A DNA stretch of 64,000 bases from GW2011-AR15 sp964428335 (GTDB lineage Archaea; Nanobdellota; Nanobdellia; Woesearchaeales; GW2011-AR15). The notes under the pieces are model-generated. The model had not been told where the DNA came from. It ran no database searches and worked only from the letters and a program-made list of their open reading frames with translations. The position numbers and the translations under genes are program-made. The DNA lies in the NCBI GenBank assembly GCA_964428335.1, contig CAYRXW010000001.1, positions 124,001-188,000 of the forward strand, in the 5' to 3' direction. Shown in pieces: positions 43,076 to 51,213 of the stretch. The first letter of the stretch is position 1. Each line of letters begins with the position of its first letter.

Positions 43076-44533
43076 TTACAAAATTAGTTTCCTAAGCTTT
43101 TCAACTATCTCCATTTCAGCAACTGTATCAAGCTCGCAGTATTTCAACAAATCCTCTCTAACTTTTCTTTTCTTTTCCTCATCATAACTTCCGTATGCCA
43201 TGTTATAGAATTCAGCAGATGCAGTATCCCCGTCTTTTATCCCATTCCCCTCATAATCCTTCCCTGTCAATGCAGGATATACTTTTTTTATTGAAGCGCT
43301 GCCTTCCTGCATAGGATTATAATAGCTAAATTCCCTGAACGGCACATACAGATCAACCATCCTTTTCTTGATAAGTTCCACCCATTCGCAATGTTTTGGA
43401 AATTTTTTTGCAAGCTCATTTAGCCTTCCTGTTTCAAAAGCCATGTTGTATACAAGTATAGTTCCTGTCTCTTTTACAGATTTTACCAAGGCATCCATCA
43501 AGTCATCCCTTGGGTCAGAATTCCCTTCATAAAGGAAAGAATGATGCTCATTTTTTCCATCTTCATGCTTTATATGAAGCGAGAACTGGAATGGGACTGC
43601 AGAATATGGTTTTAGTCCATCAAACATAGGTATGCCTGTTGAGAATGTCTCGAAATCAAGATAATGAATCGGGTAAGATAATGAGTCAAGGAAAATTCTT
43701 ATCTTATCCATATCTACGTATACAGAATCATTTAATGCAGTCTCTTTTTGGATATTCTGCTTAAAATCAAGCTTAACATCATTAGGGATATCCTTAATCA
43801 GAACAATTCCTTTATCAAAAACCTCTCTTGAAAGCTTGCCTCCCCTATAAAGTCTGAATACATTGTTTTTTGGAAGATTCAGGCAGTTTTCTCCCAAGCA
43901 GTCATGATGCCCTTCTCCAAAATACCTCTCAGACACTATCCCTGGTTTTGGAAGCTCGCTTGAATTCATTATATTAATAAGTTTAGTTATCCTTTCCTTT
44001 ATCCCTTCCATCTCAAGGCTCACTTCCATGGTAACATTTTCTTTTAAGAAAAGCGATGATGGATCAATCTCTTCTGATCTTACATAATCCCTATTAAGGT
44101 GCATAAGATAGCATTTTTTTATCTTCAGCCCATGAGATTCATAGACATACCTCTGGAAAGCAAGGTCATGATAATGGATATCCTTGACTTTTGTGCTTGA
44201 TTTCACTTCAATTATGTCCCACCCTTCATCAGATGGCACAAGGATATCAACCCTGCAGTAACACTGGCCATAAAGGAATGCCGCTTCAAAAAGAGGCTTC
44301 TTTTCCCTTAAGAGGTTTCTTGTGCTAAGCAAATCTTCAGTGAATTCAATAGACGGCACATCTTTTCCTTCAGGAAACAGCTTTTTGGCAAACTTTCCAA
44401 TAATCTCTCCCTGCTTCATCCTGAACTCCTCAGCAGCGGAATGCTCTTTCACTTTTCCTAGGTTATGGGCTTTCCAGAATTCCAGCGGGCATTCTAGCCC
44501 CAGAAGATAATTTGACTTGGTAAGCACTTTCAT
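43076..44533 (-). CDS. PD-(D/E)XK nuclease plus DUF2779 (RNase H-like) protein
   Basis: A 485-residue two-domain protein. Residues 1-170 look like a Cas4-type PD-(D/E)XK domain (CRVDILVPSDEGWDIIEVKS, with Asp and Glu-x-Lys) with cysteines at ECPLEF and in HHDCLGENC. Residues 270-485 match DUF2779: HYLDFETFSTGIPMF, NMAFETGRLNELA and YCELDTVAEMEIV, which are DEDD-type metal ligands. DUF2779 proteins are predicted nucleases of unknown substrate. ATG 44533 opens the frame directly. Confidence 0.8.
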   Translation of the reverse strand: MKVLTKSNYLLGLECPLEFWKAHNLGKVKEHSAAEEFRMKQGEIIGKFAKKLFPEGKDVPSIEFTEDLLSTRNLLREKKPLFEAAFLYGQCYCRVDILVPSDEGWDIIEVKSSTKVKDIHYHDLAFQRYVYESHGLKIKKCYLMHLNRDYVRSEEIDPSSLFLKENVTMEVSLEMEGIKERITKLINIMNSSELPKPGIVSERYFGEGHHDCLGENCLNLPKNNVFRLYRGGKLSREVFDKGIVLIKDIPNDVKLDFKQNIQKETALNDSVYVDMDKIRIFLDSLSYPIHYLDFETFSTGIPMFDGLKPYSAVPFQFSLHIKHEDGKNEHHSFLYEGNSDPRDDLMDALVKSVKETGTILVYNMAFETGRLNELAKKFPKHCEWVELIKKRMVDLYVPFREFSYYNPMQEGSASIKKVYPALTGKDYEGNGIKDGDTASAEFYNMAYGSYDEEKKRKVREDLLKYCELDTVAEMEIVEKLRKLIL

Positions 44534-44633
44534 TGATCTATCAGAACACTGGAAGATTTATAAATGTTAATCCTAAAAAAAAATCACAATTTCCTTAGAA
44601 AAATATTTAAACTTCATATCTTAAATTTTGATA

Positions 44634-44825
44634 ATGGCAAAAAACAAGCACCAATCAAAAAAAGAGATAATGATGCACGGCATAGGTCTTCACCTTATTA
44701 CCTATCTTCTTATAAGCATGTTCATCTATCTTATTGGGGCGCCAGCAACAGTAGCATTCATAGTTTTCATGGTTCTGTCGTGGGGGCTTTTTGTGATGAG
44801 CTACGCTTACTACTATCATAAATAA
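44634..44825 (+). CDS. Small two-helix membrane protein (2TM-domain-like)
   Basis: A 63-residue protein with two membrane helices and a short charged start (MAKNKHQSKKEIMMHG), typical of 2TM-domain proteins of unknown function. The TATA-like AAATATTTAAAC at about 44600-44611 lies 25 bases before ATG 44634, predicting a leaderless transcript. It overlaps the convergent antiporter gene by 59 bases at the 3' end. Confidence 0.6.
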   Translation: MAKNKHQSKKEIMMHGIGLHLITYLLISMFIYLIGAPATVAFIVFMVLSWGLFVMSYAYYYHK

Positions 44826-45786
44826 AAGTAGTTATGTTTGTGAAAAGCACAAAGAGAAATATCAGGTTTATTATCATTCCTGACTGGTATTCTAGTAATA
44901 TTCTTCCTTTCAATATATATGTGCCAAGGAGAAGCGCCATGGCAATGCCTGTAGAGCCTTTTTTCCTGAGGAAAACCAGGTCAAGCTTATCTTCTATATT
45001 TTCCCTAAAGAAAGTGAATTCAATTGCTACTAGCCTCAAGAAGAGGAACAGCAGGAAAAGGTAGAATGAAAGCAGTAGGTTATGGAAATAAATGAGGTAT
45101 CCCATTACTGCAAACAATGCATAGTCAACATACTTAAGGGAGAAATGATGCTTGCGCTGGCTCACATTCCCAAGGAAAAGACCGAATGCAAATACAGCTA
45201 TTGCTCCGTTTGAATTCAGGAATTCGGCAAAAAAATAAAGTGCCATGGCTGTGAAATGGTGGCCAATGTTTACTGATTTCCCGATAAATGTTCCAAGGAT
45301 TGCAAAAATTATCCCTGAACCCACAGCGATGAACATGGTCTGGAAAAAAGGATAGAACACTCCAACAATATTGAACAAGTCCAAGGATTCCATCGACATG
45401 AATTCAAGCAGGAATATCGGTATCAAGACTGAGAACAAAGGGCTTAGGATTGCTTCATTTCCCATAATCTTATGGCTGTTCACAGCAATACCGCTTGTGA
45501 CTGCAGAAAAGAACAGGCAAAGCATGATATCCTTTATCCCAAGGACATAATACACAGAAAGGCTCAAGAAAAGCATGTTGACCAAAAAGCTCATGACAAG
45601 AAGCTTAAGGCCATGCTCCATGTGGTGGTTAAGTCTGTCAAAGCTTATGTTGACTGCTGAAAAATAGACCAAAAGGGCAAGAGCAATGTTCCACAGGAAC
45701 GAGATGTTCTGTATTTCAAACAGCCTCAGGAAAATCCCAAGTGTAAAAAAAGACAATAGTATTAAATCCTTAAGCACCTCTCTCAT
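44767..45786 (-). CDS. Cation/proton antiporter-like membrane protein (CPA family)
   Basis: A 339-residue protein with ten or more hydrophobic helices and the pattern of CPA-type antiporters (an unwound helix around GTFIGKSVNIGHHF and GNVSQRKHHF, and a late RKKGSTGIAMALLLG segment). A typical CPA ND or DD ion-binding pair is not obvious to me, so transport specificity is open. It is shorter than full-length NhaP/Kef proteins and has no RCK domain. The 3' end overlaps the small gene at 44634-44825. Confidence 0.65.
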   Translation of the reverse strand: MREVLKDLILLSFFTLGIFLRLFEIQNISFLWNIALALLVYFSAVNISFDRLNHHMEHGLKLLVMSFLVNMLFLSLSVYYVLGIKDIMLCLFFSAVTSGIAVNSHKIMGNEAILSPLFSVLIPIFLLEFMSMESLDLFNIVGVFYPFFQTMFIAVGSGIIFAILGTFIGKSVNIGHHFTAMALYFFAEFLNSNGAIAVFAFGLFLGNVSQRKHHFSLKYVDYALFAVMGYLIYFHNLLLSFYLFLLFLFLRLVAIEFTFFRENIEDKLDLVFLRKKGSTGIAMALLLGTYILKGRILLEYQSGMIINLIFLFVLFTNITTFIYDSSKRSSSQKAPTTEP

Positions 45787-45859
45787 AAAACATCATCTGG
45801 TGTTTTAACTATATTAATCTTTCCCAAATATTATAAACTGTGCTATATATCATAAAACT

Positions 45860-46444
45860 ATGAGGAAGAACCTGACTTATACAATCCTGAAATTCTTTAG
45901 TGATTTGTTCAACCAGATTATCAAGGATAAAAGAAAATTTTTGATATATTCCCTGCTTTTTATGCTAATCTTATTTTTTATAGCAAGGTACAGGCCAATT
46001 TTTTTTATGCTTCTTCTTATTTTGATTGGCGGGTTCTCAATGATTTACATCCGTTTTTTCAAATTAAGCCATTATATAGGTTTTGAGCTTTGCACAATGG
46101 TAACTGTAGTAACTGCCCTGGCATACGGACCGCTTTTTTCCTTTATAACAGGATTTGTTTCCATAACACTTGGTTTCATAATAAGCGGATATTTCAAGCC
46201 GACATATTTCATATCAATATTTGTTATGCCTCTGGTTGCTTTACTGATTCCTCTTTTCTCACACCTCCCTTTATGGCAAATCGGCCTGATTGTCACTGTA
46301 TTATATGATATGATAATTCTGCCTCTCTATGTCATCATGGGAAGCAGGATACATTCCACTGTCATTTTTTTCATTACGCATATACTTCTAAATTTATGGG
46401 TTTTTACGACGATAGCGCCGATTGTTTATAGGATTATAATTTAA
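45860..46444 (+). CDS. Multi-pass membrane protein, paralogue of 6195-6752
   Basis: A 194-residue protein with five or six membrane helices. From ARYRPIFFMLLLILIGGFSM onward its hydrophobic pattern aligns with the protein at 6195-6752 almost without gaps (KPTYFISIFVMPLVALLIPL against HFVKLPIMVLLAVLSNLF). TATA-like ATATTATAAACTG at about 45826-45838 precedes ATG 45860. It could be an S-component-like membrane protein, but no family is clear. It stands upstream of the RHH/large-protein operon. Confidence 0.6.
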   Translation: MRKNLTYTILKFFSDLFNQIIKDKRKFLIYSLLFMLILFFIARYRPIFFMLLLILIGGFSMIYIRFFKLSHYIGFELCTMVTVVTALAYGPLFSFITGFVSITLGFIISGYFKPTYFISIFVMPLVALLIPLFSHLPLWQIGLIVTVLYDMIILPLYVIMGSRIHSTVIFFITHILLNLWVFTTIAPIVYRIII

Positions 46445-46506
46445 TTCTTACTTTATAGTGGTGAAATAACGAAAGATTTAAATATAAGTAATACTGCTGC
46501 CGACGG

Positions 46507-46641
46507 ATGAAGTGCAGGATATCAGTCACTATAGATGAAAAGACATATTTTGAGATATTTGAAGCCCTGCGAACTAAAAAATACAGAAGCAAGAGCCAGC
46601 TTGTGCAGAATGCTGTGAAAAGGATGCTTAGGAAAAAATGA
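46507..46641 (+). CDS. Small ribbon-helix-helix (CopG-like) DNA-binding protein
   Basis: A 44-residue protein with an N-terminal beta strand KCRISVTIDEKTYFEI and helices ending SKSQLVQNAVKRML, the arc/CopG ribbon-helix-helix pattern. It is leaderless: GATTTAAATATAAG (about 46474-46487) lies 25 bases before the ATG. It overlaps the following large gene by four bases (ATGA), so the two are translated together; autorepression of that pair is plausible, as in toxin-antitoxin operons, but the downstream protein is far larger than a toxin. Confidence 0.75.
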   Translation: MKCRISVTIDEKTYFEIFEALRTKKYRSKSQLVQNAVKRMLRKK

Positions 46642-48347
46642 TAAGAAAAATGAGCGAAGGTAAAAAATGTGTAGACCTGGAAGATATAGCAAGCAAGCTT
46701 CATCTCCATAAACTGAGGCTTCACCCTATGCATATTTCAGCAAAAACCAGATTTGTTGGTCAGCTTGAAACCCTTATACAGGATACTGATGTAATGGACA
46801 AAGACAGAAGCGCATCTTCATTAAGAAGCAAGCTTCATCTTCATAAAATTGAGGCTGATGTTGAAACTTTGACACATAGCTGGACAAGGCTTATTTATGC
46901 AGCATTAGTTGGGTTTTATCAGAACACCTCTTATGAATCTAAGCCATATTTTCCATCATTAAAAGAACTTGAAATGAAAGGCAAATTAAAAATCCACTAT
47001 GCTGAAGACGGCAGGCTTGGATATGAATTTGCAGCAGAAGGTAGATTAAAACCAATAATATTTTGCTTAGAGCCACACAACAACTCATCAAATGCAGTCT
47101 TTAGCGTAAATTATTTTCATACAGCTGAAAAATTTTATGAAGGGAAATATCCATCCAATGAACTTATACTTAAGGCGTATACTGCAAGAAAAGGCATGAA
47201 AAAAGAGCACGCTATAAGGGATTATGTTGTCTCAAATGTCATCCATTATGCATTATATCTAATTAAAAGCGCCAAGTTAGGGCACAATTTTTATGGCAAT
47301 GTTATCCCTATCCAAAAATGCCTGTTGCTAGAAGAAGAGAATTTGTTGGGAGCAATCAATATCATGAAAAAATATCCTGTTAAAGATGGTTTAAGCAGAA
47401 CTTCTGCACTTTTTGAATTAAATGCAAACCCTTTCTGGATATTTGGTGCAATACATGATTTTAGTGAACAAATCCTAGGCATGAAAAATAAAAAAGGCAA
47501 ACCCTATTTATCAGCAGATAATATAGAATTATCTGAAGAAAATCTTTCTGAAAAAATAAATAGTGTTAAAAATCTATTAAACGGGGAGAACTTCCTGTCT
47601 GTTTATGGGCAATTGCTGGAGGAAATTGATGCAACCCTTCCTAAATTATTTATTCCAGGAAAATTCCATTTTGATGATATTTTACTATTGGGCAAAGCTG
47701 TAAACGAAATGCCGCAGCTGGTAAATAAAGTTGATAGGCAATTTGGAATCCCACATGATTTTGAATCTGCATATATCGGAAACCCATTTGGGCTTATGTT
47801 TCCAATTATTGAGGATATAAGGGGAGTCATAGAAAAATCTTTTAGTAAGAATGGGCAGAACAGAGTTTATTTTAATTTGGATGAGGATTACCAAATAGCA
47901 AATGTTTTAGGAATGGCTCTTAGCTTACCAGCATATATTAAGAATAGAATTCAAAATCCAGTCAATGCATCAGAATTTCAGTATTTCTATGATTATTATA
48001 GTGTACTATATCATCTTGAAACTGCTAATGTTTATTTGGATTTAGTCTTGAAAAATAAAGGTGAATTAAGTTCAGACTATAAAAGAGATGACAATGATGC
48101 TTTAAGGAATATAGTGTTCTCACAAAGAGGGGCAATCCATCTTGAAACAGCAAGTAAAAGACTAGAAAAATTATCTGACCTTTCAAACTATAAAGGTCTG
48201 CCGAAAAAATCAATGGTTTATAGGATTCATTGCAATATAGCGCAACTGCAAAGTTTATATGATTCTGAAATCACTTATCCTCAGGAATTTGAAGAAGGGA
48301 TATCAATCATGGAAGAATTAAGAAAACATAGTAAGACTAATCCATAA
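46638..48347 (+). CDS. Large hypothetical protein coupled to an RHH regulator
   Basis: A 569-residue soluble helical protein of unknown family. ATG 46638 overlaps the RHH stop. Near the N-terminus SKLHLHK occurs twice (residues 19-25 and 64-70), encoded by a 21-base direct repeat (46688-46708 and 46827-46847) with one difference. Between them lies a charged linker. It is convergent with the AbrB-PhoU gene at 48353, with five bases between, as the 505-residue protein at 4562 is with its regulator. Function unknown. Confidence 0.6.
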   Translation: MIRKMSEGKKCVDLEDIASKLHLHKLRLHPMHISAKTRFVGQLETLIQDTDVMDKDRSASSLRSKLHLHKIEADVETLTHSWTRLIYAALVGFYQNTSYESKPYFPSLKELEMKGKLKIHYAEDGRLGYEFAAEGRLKPIIFCLEPHNNSSNAVFSVNYFHTAEKFYEGKYPSNELILKAYTARKGMKKEHAIRDYVVSNVIHYALYLIKSAKLGHNFYGNVIPIQKCLLLEEENLLGAINIMKKYPVKDGLSRTSALFELNANPFWIFGAIHDFSEQILGMKNKKGKPYLSADNIELSEENLSEKINSVKNLLNGENFLSVYGQLLEEIDATLPKLFIPGKFHFDDILLLGKAVNEMPQLVNKVDRQFGIPHDFESAYIGNPFGLMFPIIEDIRGVIEKSFSKNGQNRVYFNLDEDYQIANVLGMALSLPAYIKNRIQNPVNASEFQYFYDYYSVLYHLETANVYLDLVLKNKGELSSDYKRDDNDALRNIVFSQRGAIHLETASKRLEKLSDLSNYKGLPKKSMVYRIHCNIAQLQSLYDSEITYPQEFEEGISIMEELRKHSKTNP

Positions 48348-48352
48348 TAATT

Positions 48353-49315
48353 CTAAGGACTGAAAGATTTCAGCCTTACACTAAGCTTGATAAGATTATT
48401 TACTTCATGAAGCATGACCGAAAGCCTGCTAATGAAAAGTGCTGTCTTTCTGCTGTATTTTGTAAGATGCATTTCATTAACTTTTTTGTATGCTTTATTT
48501 ATCATCTTCCTTGCAGATATTATACCTGATTGGTCATAGTGATATATCAGGTTTGCTGTATTAGAATAGATTGCAAGAACATTTTCCAAAAGGCTGATTG
48601 CCTCTTTCTCTAATTTAGAATTATCATTTATGTATTCCAGGCCAATGAGGCGTAAAAGCTCACTTATTGTTTCAAATGAATTTAAGATATTGTCAAATAA
48701 TATTGCATTAGTGGTTCCTTTGTATTCAAACTTATTTAGTATCCTTTTGCAATAATATATGAATTTACGTATAGTGCGCTTCTTATTTACAAGTTCTTTT
48801 AGATAATCCTTATCATCGTCTTTTATTCCTTCAATGCACTCATTGCCCATTGACCTAATAAGGAGATTGATCCTTTTCATCAAATTATCAAAATCATCAT
48901 GAGATGTCTTTGAAAGGTTTTTCAATACATACTCATCCTGTTTCTGGACAATTATTTCAAAGCCTATCAATGAATTTACCGCTTCTTCAATGACATCAAT
49001 AGTCCTGACTTTCCTGTCAGTTGTGTGCTTATCAAAGGCAATGCATTCATGATTAATTATATTTATCCTTATTTCATCATATCCCTGGACGTATGACGCA
49101 ACAATCAGGTCAACTATTATTGATTTATCCATATCATCAGTTGAGAAACTGAATACTTCAGATTCCTGTGCTGATTCTTTGCTTATGGTGATAGAATTTG
49201 CCTTTTCTGCAACATCCACTTCATCCCCTTTCTTGATATTATACTTTTTTGCCCATTTGCTTGGAAGCGAGACAACAAGGGTTGCTGGACCGACTTTTGA
49301 TACTTTTCTTCTCAT
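48353..49315 (-). CDS. AbrB-PhoU-type regulator
   Basis: About 320 residues: an N-terminal AbrB-like domain (MRRKVSKVGPATLVVSLPSK, then KKGDEVDVAEKANSITIS) and a PhoU-like helical remainder. It is the paralogue of the gene at 3660. ATG 49315 is about 27 bases after TTTTTATATT (minus strand), predicting a leaderless message; the open frame extends upstream but would precede the promoter. Probably a transcription regulator responding to phosphate or another small anion. Confidence 0.8.
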   Translation of the reverse strand: MRRKVSKVGPATLVVSLPSKWAKKYNIKKGDEVDVAEKANSITISKESAQESEVFSFSTDDMDKSIIVDLIVASYVQGYDEIRINIINHECIAFDKHTTDRKVRTIDVIEEAVNSLIGFEIIVQKQDEYVLKNLSKTSHDDFDNLMKRINLLIRSMGNECIEGIKDDDKDYLKELVNKKRTIRKFIYYCKRILNKFEYKGTTNAILFDNILNSFETISELLRLIGLEYINDNSKLEKEAISLLENVLAIYSNTANLIYHYDQSGIISARKMINKAYKKVNEMHLTKYSRKTALFISRLSVMLHEVNNLIKLSVRLKSFSP

Positions 49316-49441
49316 ATAGCAATGAATAATTGCACAATATAAAAACATTTCTAAAATATAATTATATTATTATATATTATTATTATAATGTAATAATATT
49401 ATTATATATCTTCTTTATACTTACTTTAAAGTGATGATTAA

Positions 49442-49555
49442 ATGAACAAGTCAGTTGAAAGAGTCCTTATGAACATGATTGCAGGCATATCTGTAATGGT
49501 AGCTATCTTATTGGTGATGCTTGTGATGCTATATATCAAACAAAACATAATATAA
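49442..49555 (+). CDS. Small single-helix membrane protein
   Basis: A 37-residue frame with a short charged start (MNKSVERVLMNM) and one hydrophobic helix (IAGISVMVAILLVMLVMLYI) ending KQNII. AAAGTGATGATTAA before the ATG can serve as a ribosome binding site. It stands alone between the AbrB-PhoU gene and the lysine operon. The preceding 49349-49420 is nearly pure A/T without other features. Confidence 0.5.
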   Translation: MNKSVERVLMNMIAGISVMVAILLVMLVMLYIKQNII

Positions 49556-49593
49556 CATTTTTATTATAATTTTGTTAAATAATTAACATTATG

Positions 49594-49643
49594 TTTTTAT
49601 AAAAATCAAGCTATCCAAACTGAAAACTAATAATATGTGGAGG
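49594..49643 (+). promoter_or_regulatory. Promoter and ribosome binding site of the lysine operon
   Basis: TTTTTATAAAA at 49594-49604 is a good TATA box, placing the transcription start near 49627. GGAGG at 49639-49643 lies 5 bases before the lysW ATG and is stronger than the GGTGA sites used elsewhere. I see no clear operator. Confidence 0.55.
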
Positions 49644-49648
49644 AAAAA

Positions 49649-49810
49649 ATGACTGAATGCACAGAATGCGGATCAATCATATCATCAGAGAACCTTGAAG
49701 AAGGCGAGATTCTAAGCTGCCAGGACTGCGGCGCTGAACTGGAAGTCACAGGAATAAATCCATTAACTGTAAAAAAAGCTCCAAGCGAGCAGGAAGACTG
49801 GGGAGAATGA
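49649..49810 (+). CDS. lysW: LysW amino-group carrier protein
   Basis: A 53-residue protein: an N-terminal zinc ribbon with CTEC and CQDC, an acidic body and the diagnostic C-terminus EDWGE, whose last glutamate is linked through its gamma-carboxyl to the amino group of alpha-aminoadipate. It carries all intermediates from aminoadipate to lysine. It is too short to be found by length-filtered gene calling. Its stop overlaps the next start (ATGA), and it is the first gene of the operon. Confidence 0.95.
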   Translation: MTECTECGSIISSENLEEGEILSCQDCGAELEVTGINPLTVKKAPSEQEDWGE

Positions 49811-51213
49811 GCTTAAAAATCCTTGATACGACCCTTAGGGAAGGCGAACAGACGCCTTATGTGAATTTTACAGTAGATGAAAAGATAGAGATAGCAAAAT
49901 ATCTTGACCTTATAGGAGTGGACATGATTGAAGCAGGTGACCCAAGCGTCTCGCCAAAGATATTCGAAGCTGTAAAAAAAATAGCCTCCTTAAACCTAAA
50001 TGCTGAAATAGTTGCGCATTCATTAGCAATAAAAAAAAACCTTGAGAATGCAAAAAAAGCAGGAGTAGACAGGGTTGTAGTATTTTTTCCAACATCAAAA
50101 ATTCACCTAGAAGCAAAGCTTAGGAAAACACAGGAAGAAGCGCTCAATATAATAGAAGAGCATGTAAGATATGCAAAATCATTAGGGCTGAAAGTAAGAT
50201 ACACTCCTGAAGATGCGACAAGGACTGAATTTGATTTTTTGGTAAAAGCATGCAACATTGCGATAAAAGCAGGGGCAGATAGGATTAGCTATGCAGATAC
50301 TCTTGGGATAATGCAGCCTCATATATTTTATGAGCTAGTCAGGAAATTAAAAGAGAACCTGCTTCCTTGCGAACTTGACCTTCATTGCCATAATGATTTT
50401 GGCCTGGCACTTGCTAATGCAATGGCAGGGATAAGGGCAGGAGCAAACTGCATACATGTAACAGTAAATGGCATGGGAGAAAGGACAGGAATACCGGACC
50501 TTGCAGAAACTATAATGGCATACAGGATACTGGAAAACTGCCAGAAATACAAAATTGAGCATCTAATCCCTCTTTCAGAATACCTTGAAAAAATATCAGG
50601 ATTTTTTGTTGCGCAAAACAAGCCTATCACAGGAAACTATGCATTCATGCATAAGTCAGGAGTGCATACATCAGGCGTTTTAAAAAACCCTACTACCTAT
50701 GAGCCTTTCCCGCCTGAGATGATAGGGAGGGAAAGAAAAATTATCATAGACAAGTACACAGGAAAAAGCGCTGTGAAATCAAAGCTTGATGAATATAATA
50801 TAGCAGCAAGCGAAGATGAGCTGAAGCTTATTGTGGAAGAGATAAAAAATATCGGAGATGAGAGAAAGATACTTCATGATGCAGACATCCTTGAGATAGC
50901 TGAAAAGATAACAGGCAGTGGGAACAATGTGATACCAAAAGGCATAAACGCGCTGATATTGATTTCAGTTGAAAATGAAGTATATACAAGCTCAGTCGTA
51001 AGGCACCTGAAAAATTTCAAGCATATAGAAGATATCTTTGAGATAACAGGGGAGCATGACATCTCAGCATATGTCCAGGTAGAAAATACTGCTGAACTAA
51101 ACAATTTGATTGAGGAACTAAGGACAGTTCCAGGGATAAAGCAGACAAATACAAGGATTGTACTTAAAAAACATAATGGAAGGAAGGAAGCTGAACAGAT
51201 GGTGAAAGCATAA
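49807..51213 (+). CDS. lys20: Homocitrate synthase with C-terminal RAM domain
   Basis: A 468-residue enzyme of the isopropylmalate/homocitrate synthase family: DTTLREGEQTP at the start (metal Asp and catalytic residues), DLHCHNDFGLALANAM with the HxH metal ligands and NGMGERTG. The catalytic barrel and LeuA-like linker are followed by a RAM-type domain (about 385-460: ALILISVENEVYTSSVVRHL), as in archaeal homocitrate synthases, where lysine binds for feedback control. It condenses 2-oxoglutarate with acetyl-CoA, the first step of lysine synthesis. Confidence 0.9.
   Translation: MSLKILDTTLREGEQTPYVNFTVDEKIEIAKYLDLIGVDMIEAGDPSVSPKIFEAVKKIASLNLNAEIVAHSLAIKKNLENAKKAGVDRVVVFFPTSKIHLEAKLRKTQEEALNIIEEHVRYAKSLGLKVRYTPEDATRTEFDFLVKACNIAIKAGADRISYADTLGIMQPHIFYELVRKLKENLLPCELDLHCHNDFGLALANAMAGIRAGANCIHVTVNGMGERTGIPDLAETIMAYRILENCQKYKIEHLIPLSEYLEKISGFFVAQNKPITGNYAFMHKSGVHTSGVLKNPTTYEPFPPEMIGRERKIIIDKYTGKSAVKSKLDEYNIAASEDELKLIVEEIKNIGDERKILHDADILEIAEKITGSGNNVIPKGINALILISVENEVYTSSVVRHLKNFKHIEDIFEITGEHDISAYVQVENTAELNNLIEELRTVPGIKQTNTRIVLKKHNGRKEAEQMVKA

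Noticed and set aside
46507..48347. Toxin-antitoxin pair (RHH plus coupled gene)
   Set aside because: The coupling and RHH fit, but the downstream protein has 569 residues and no toxin motif, so I do not call it a toxin.
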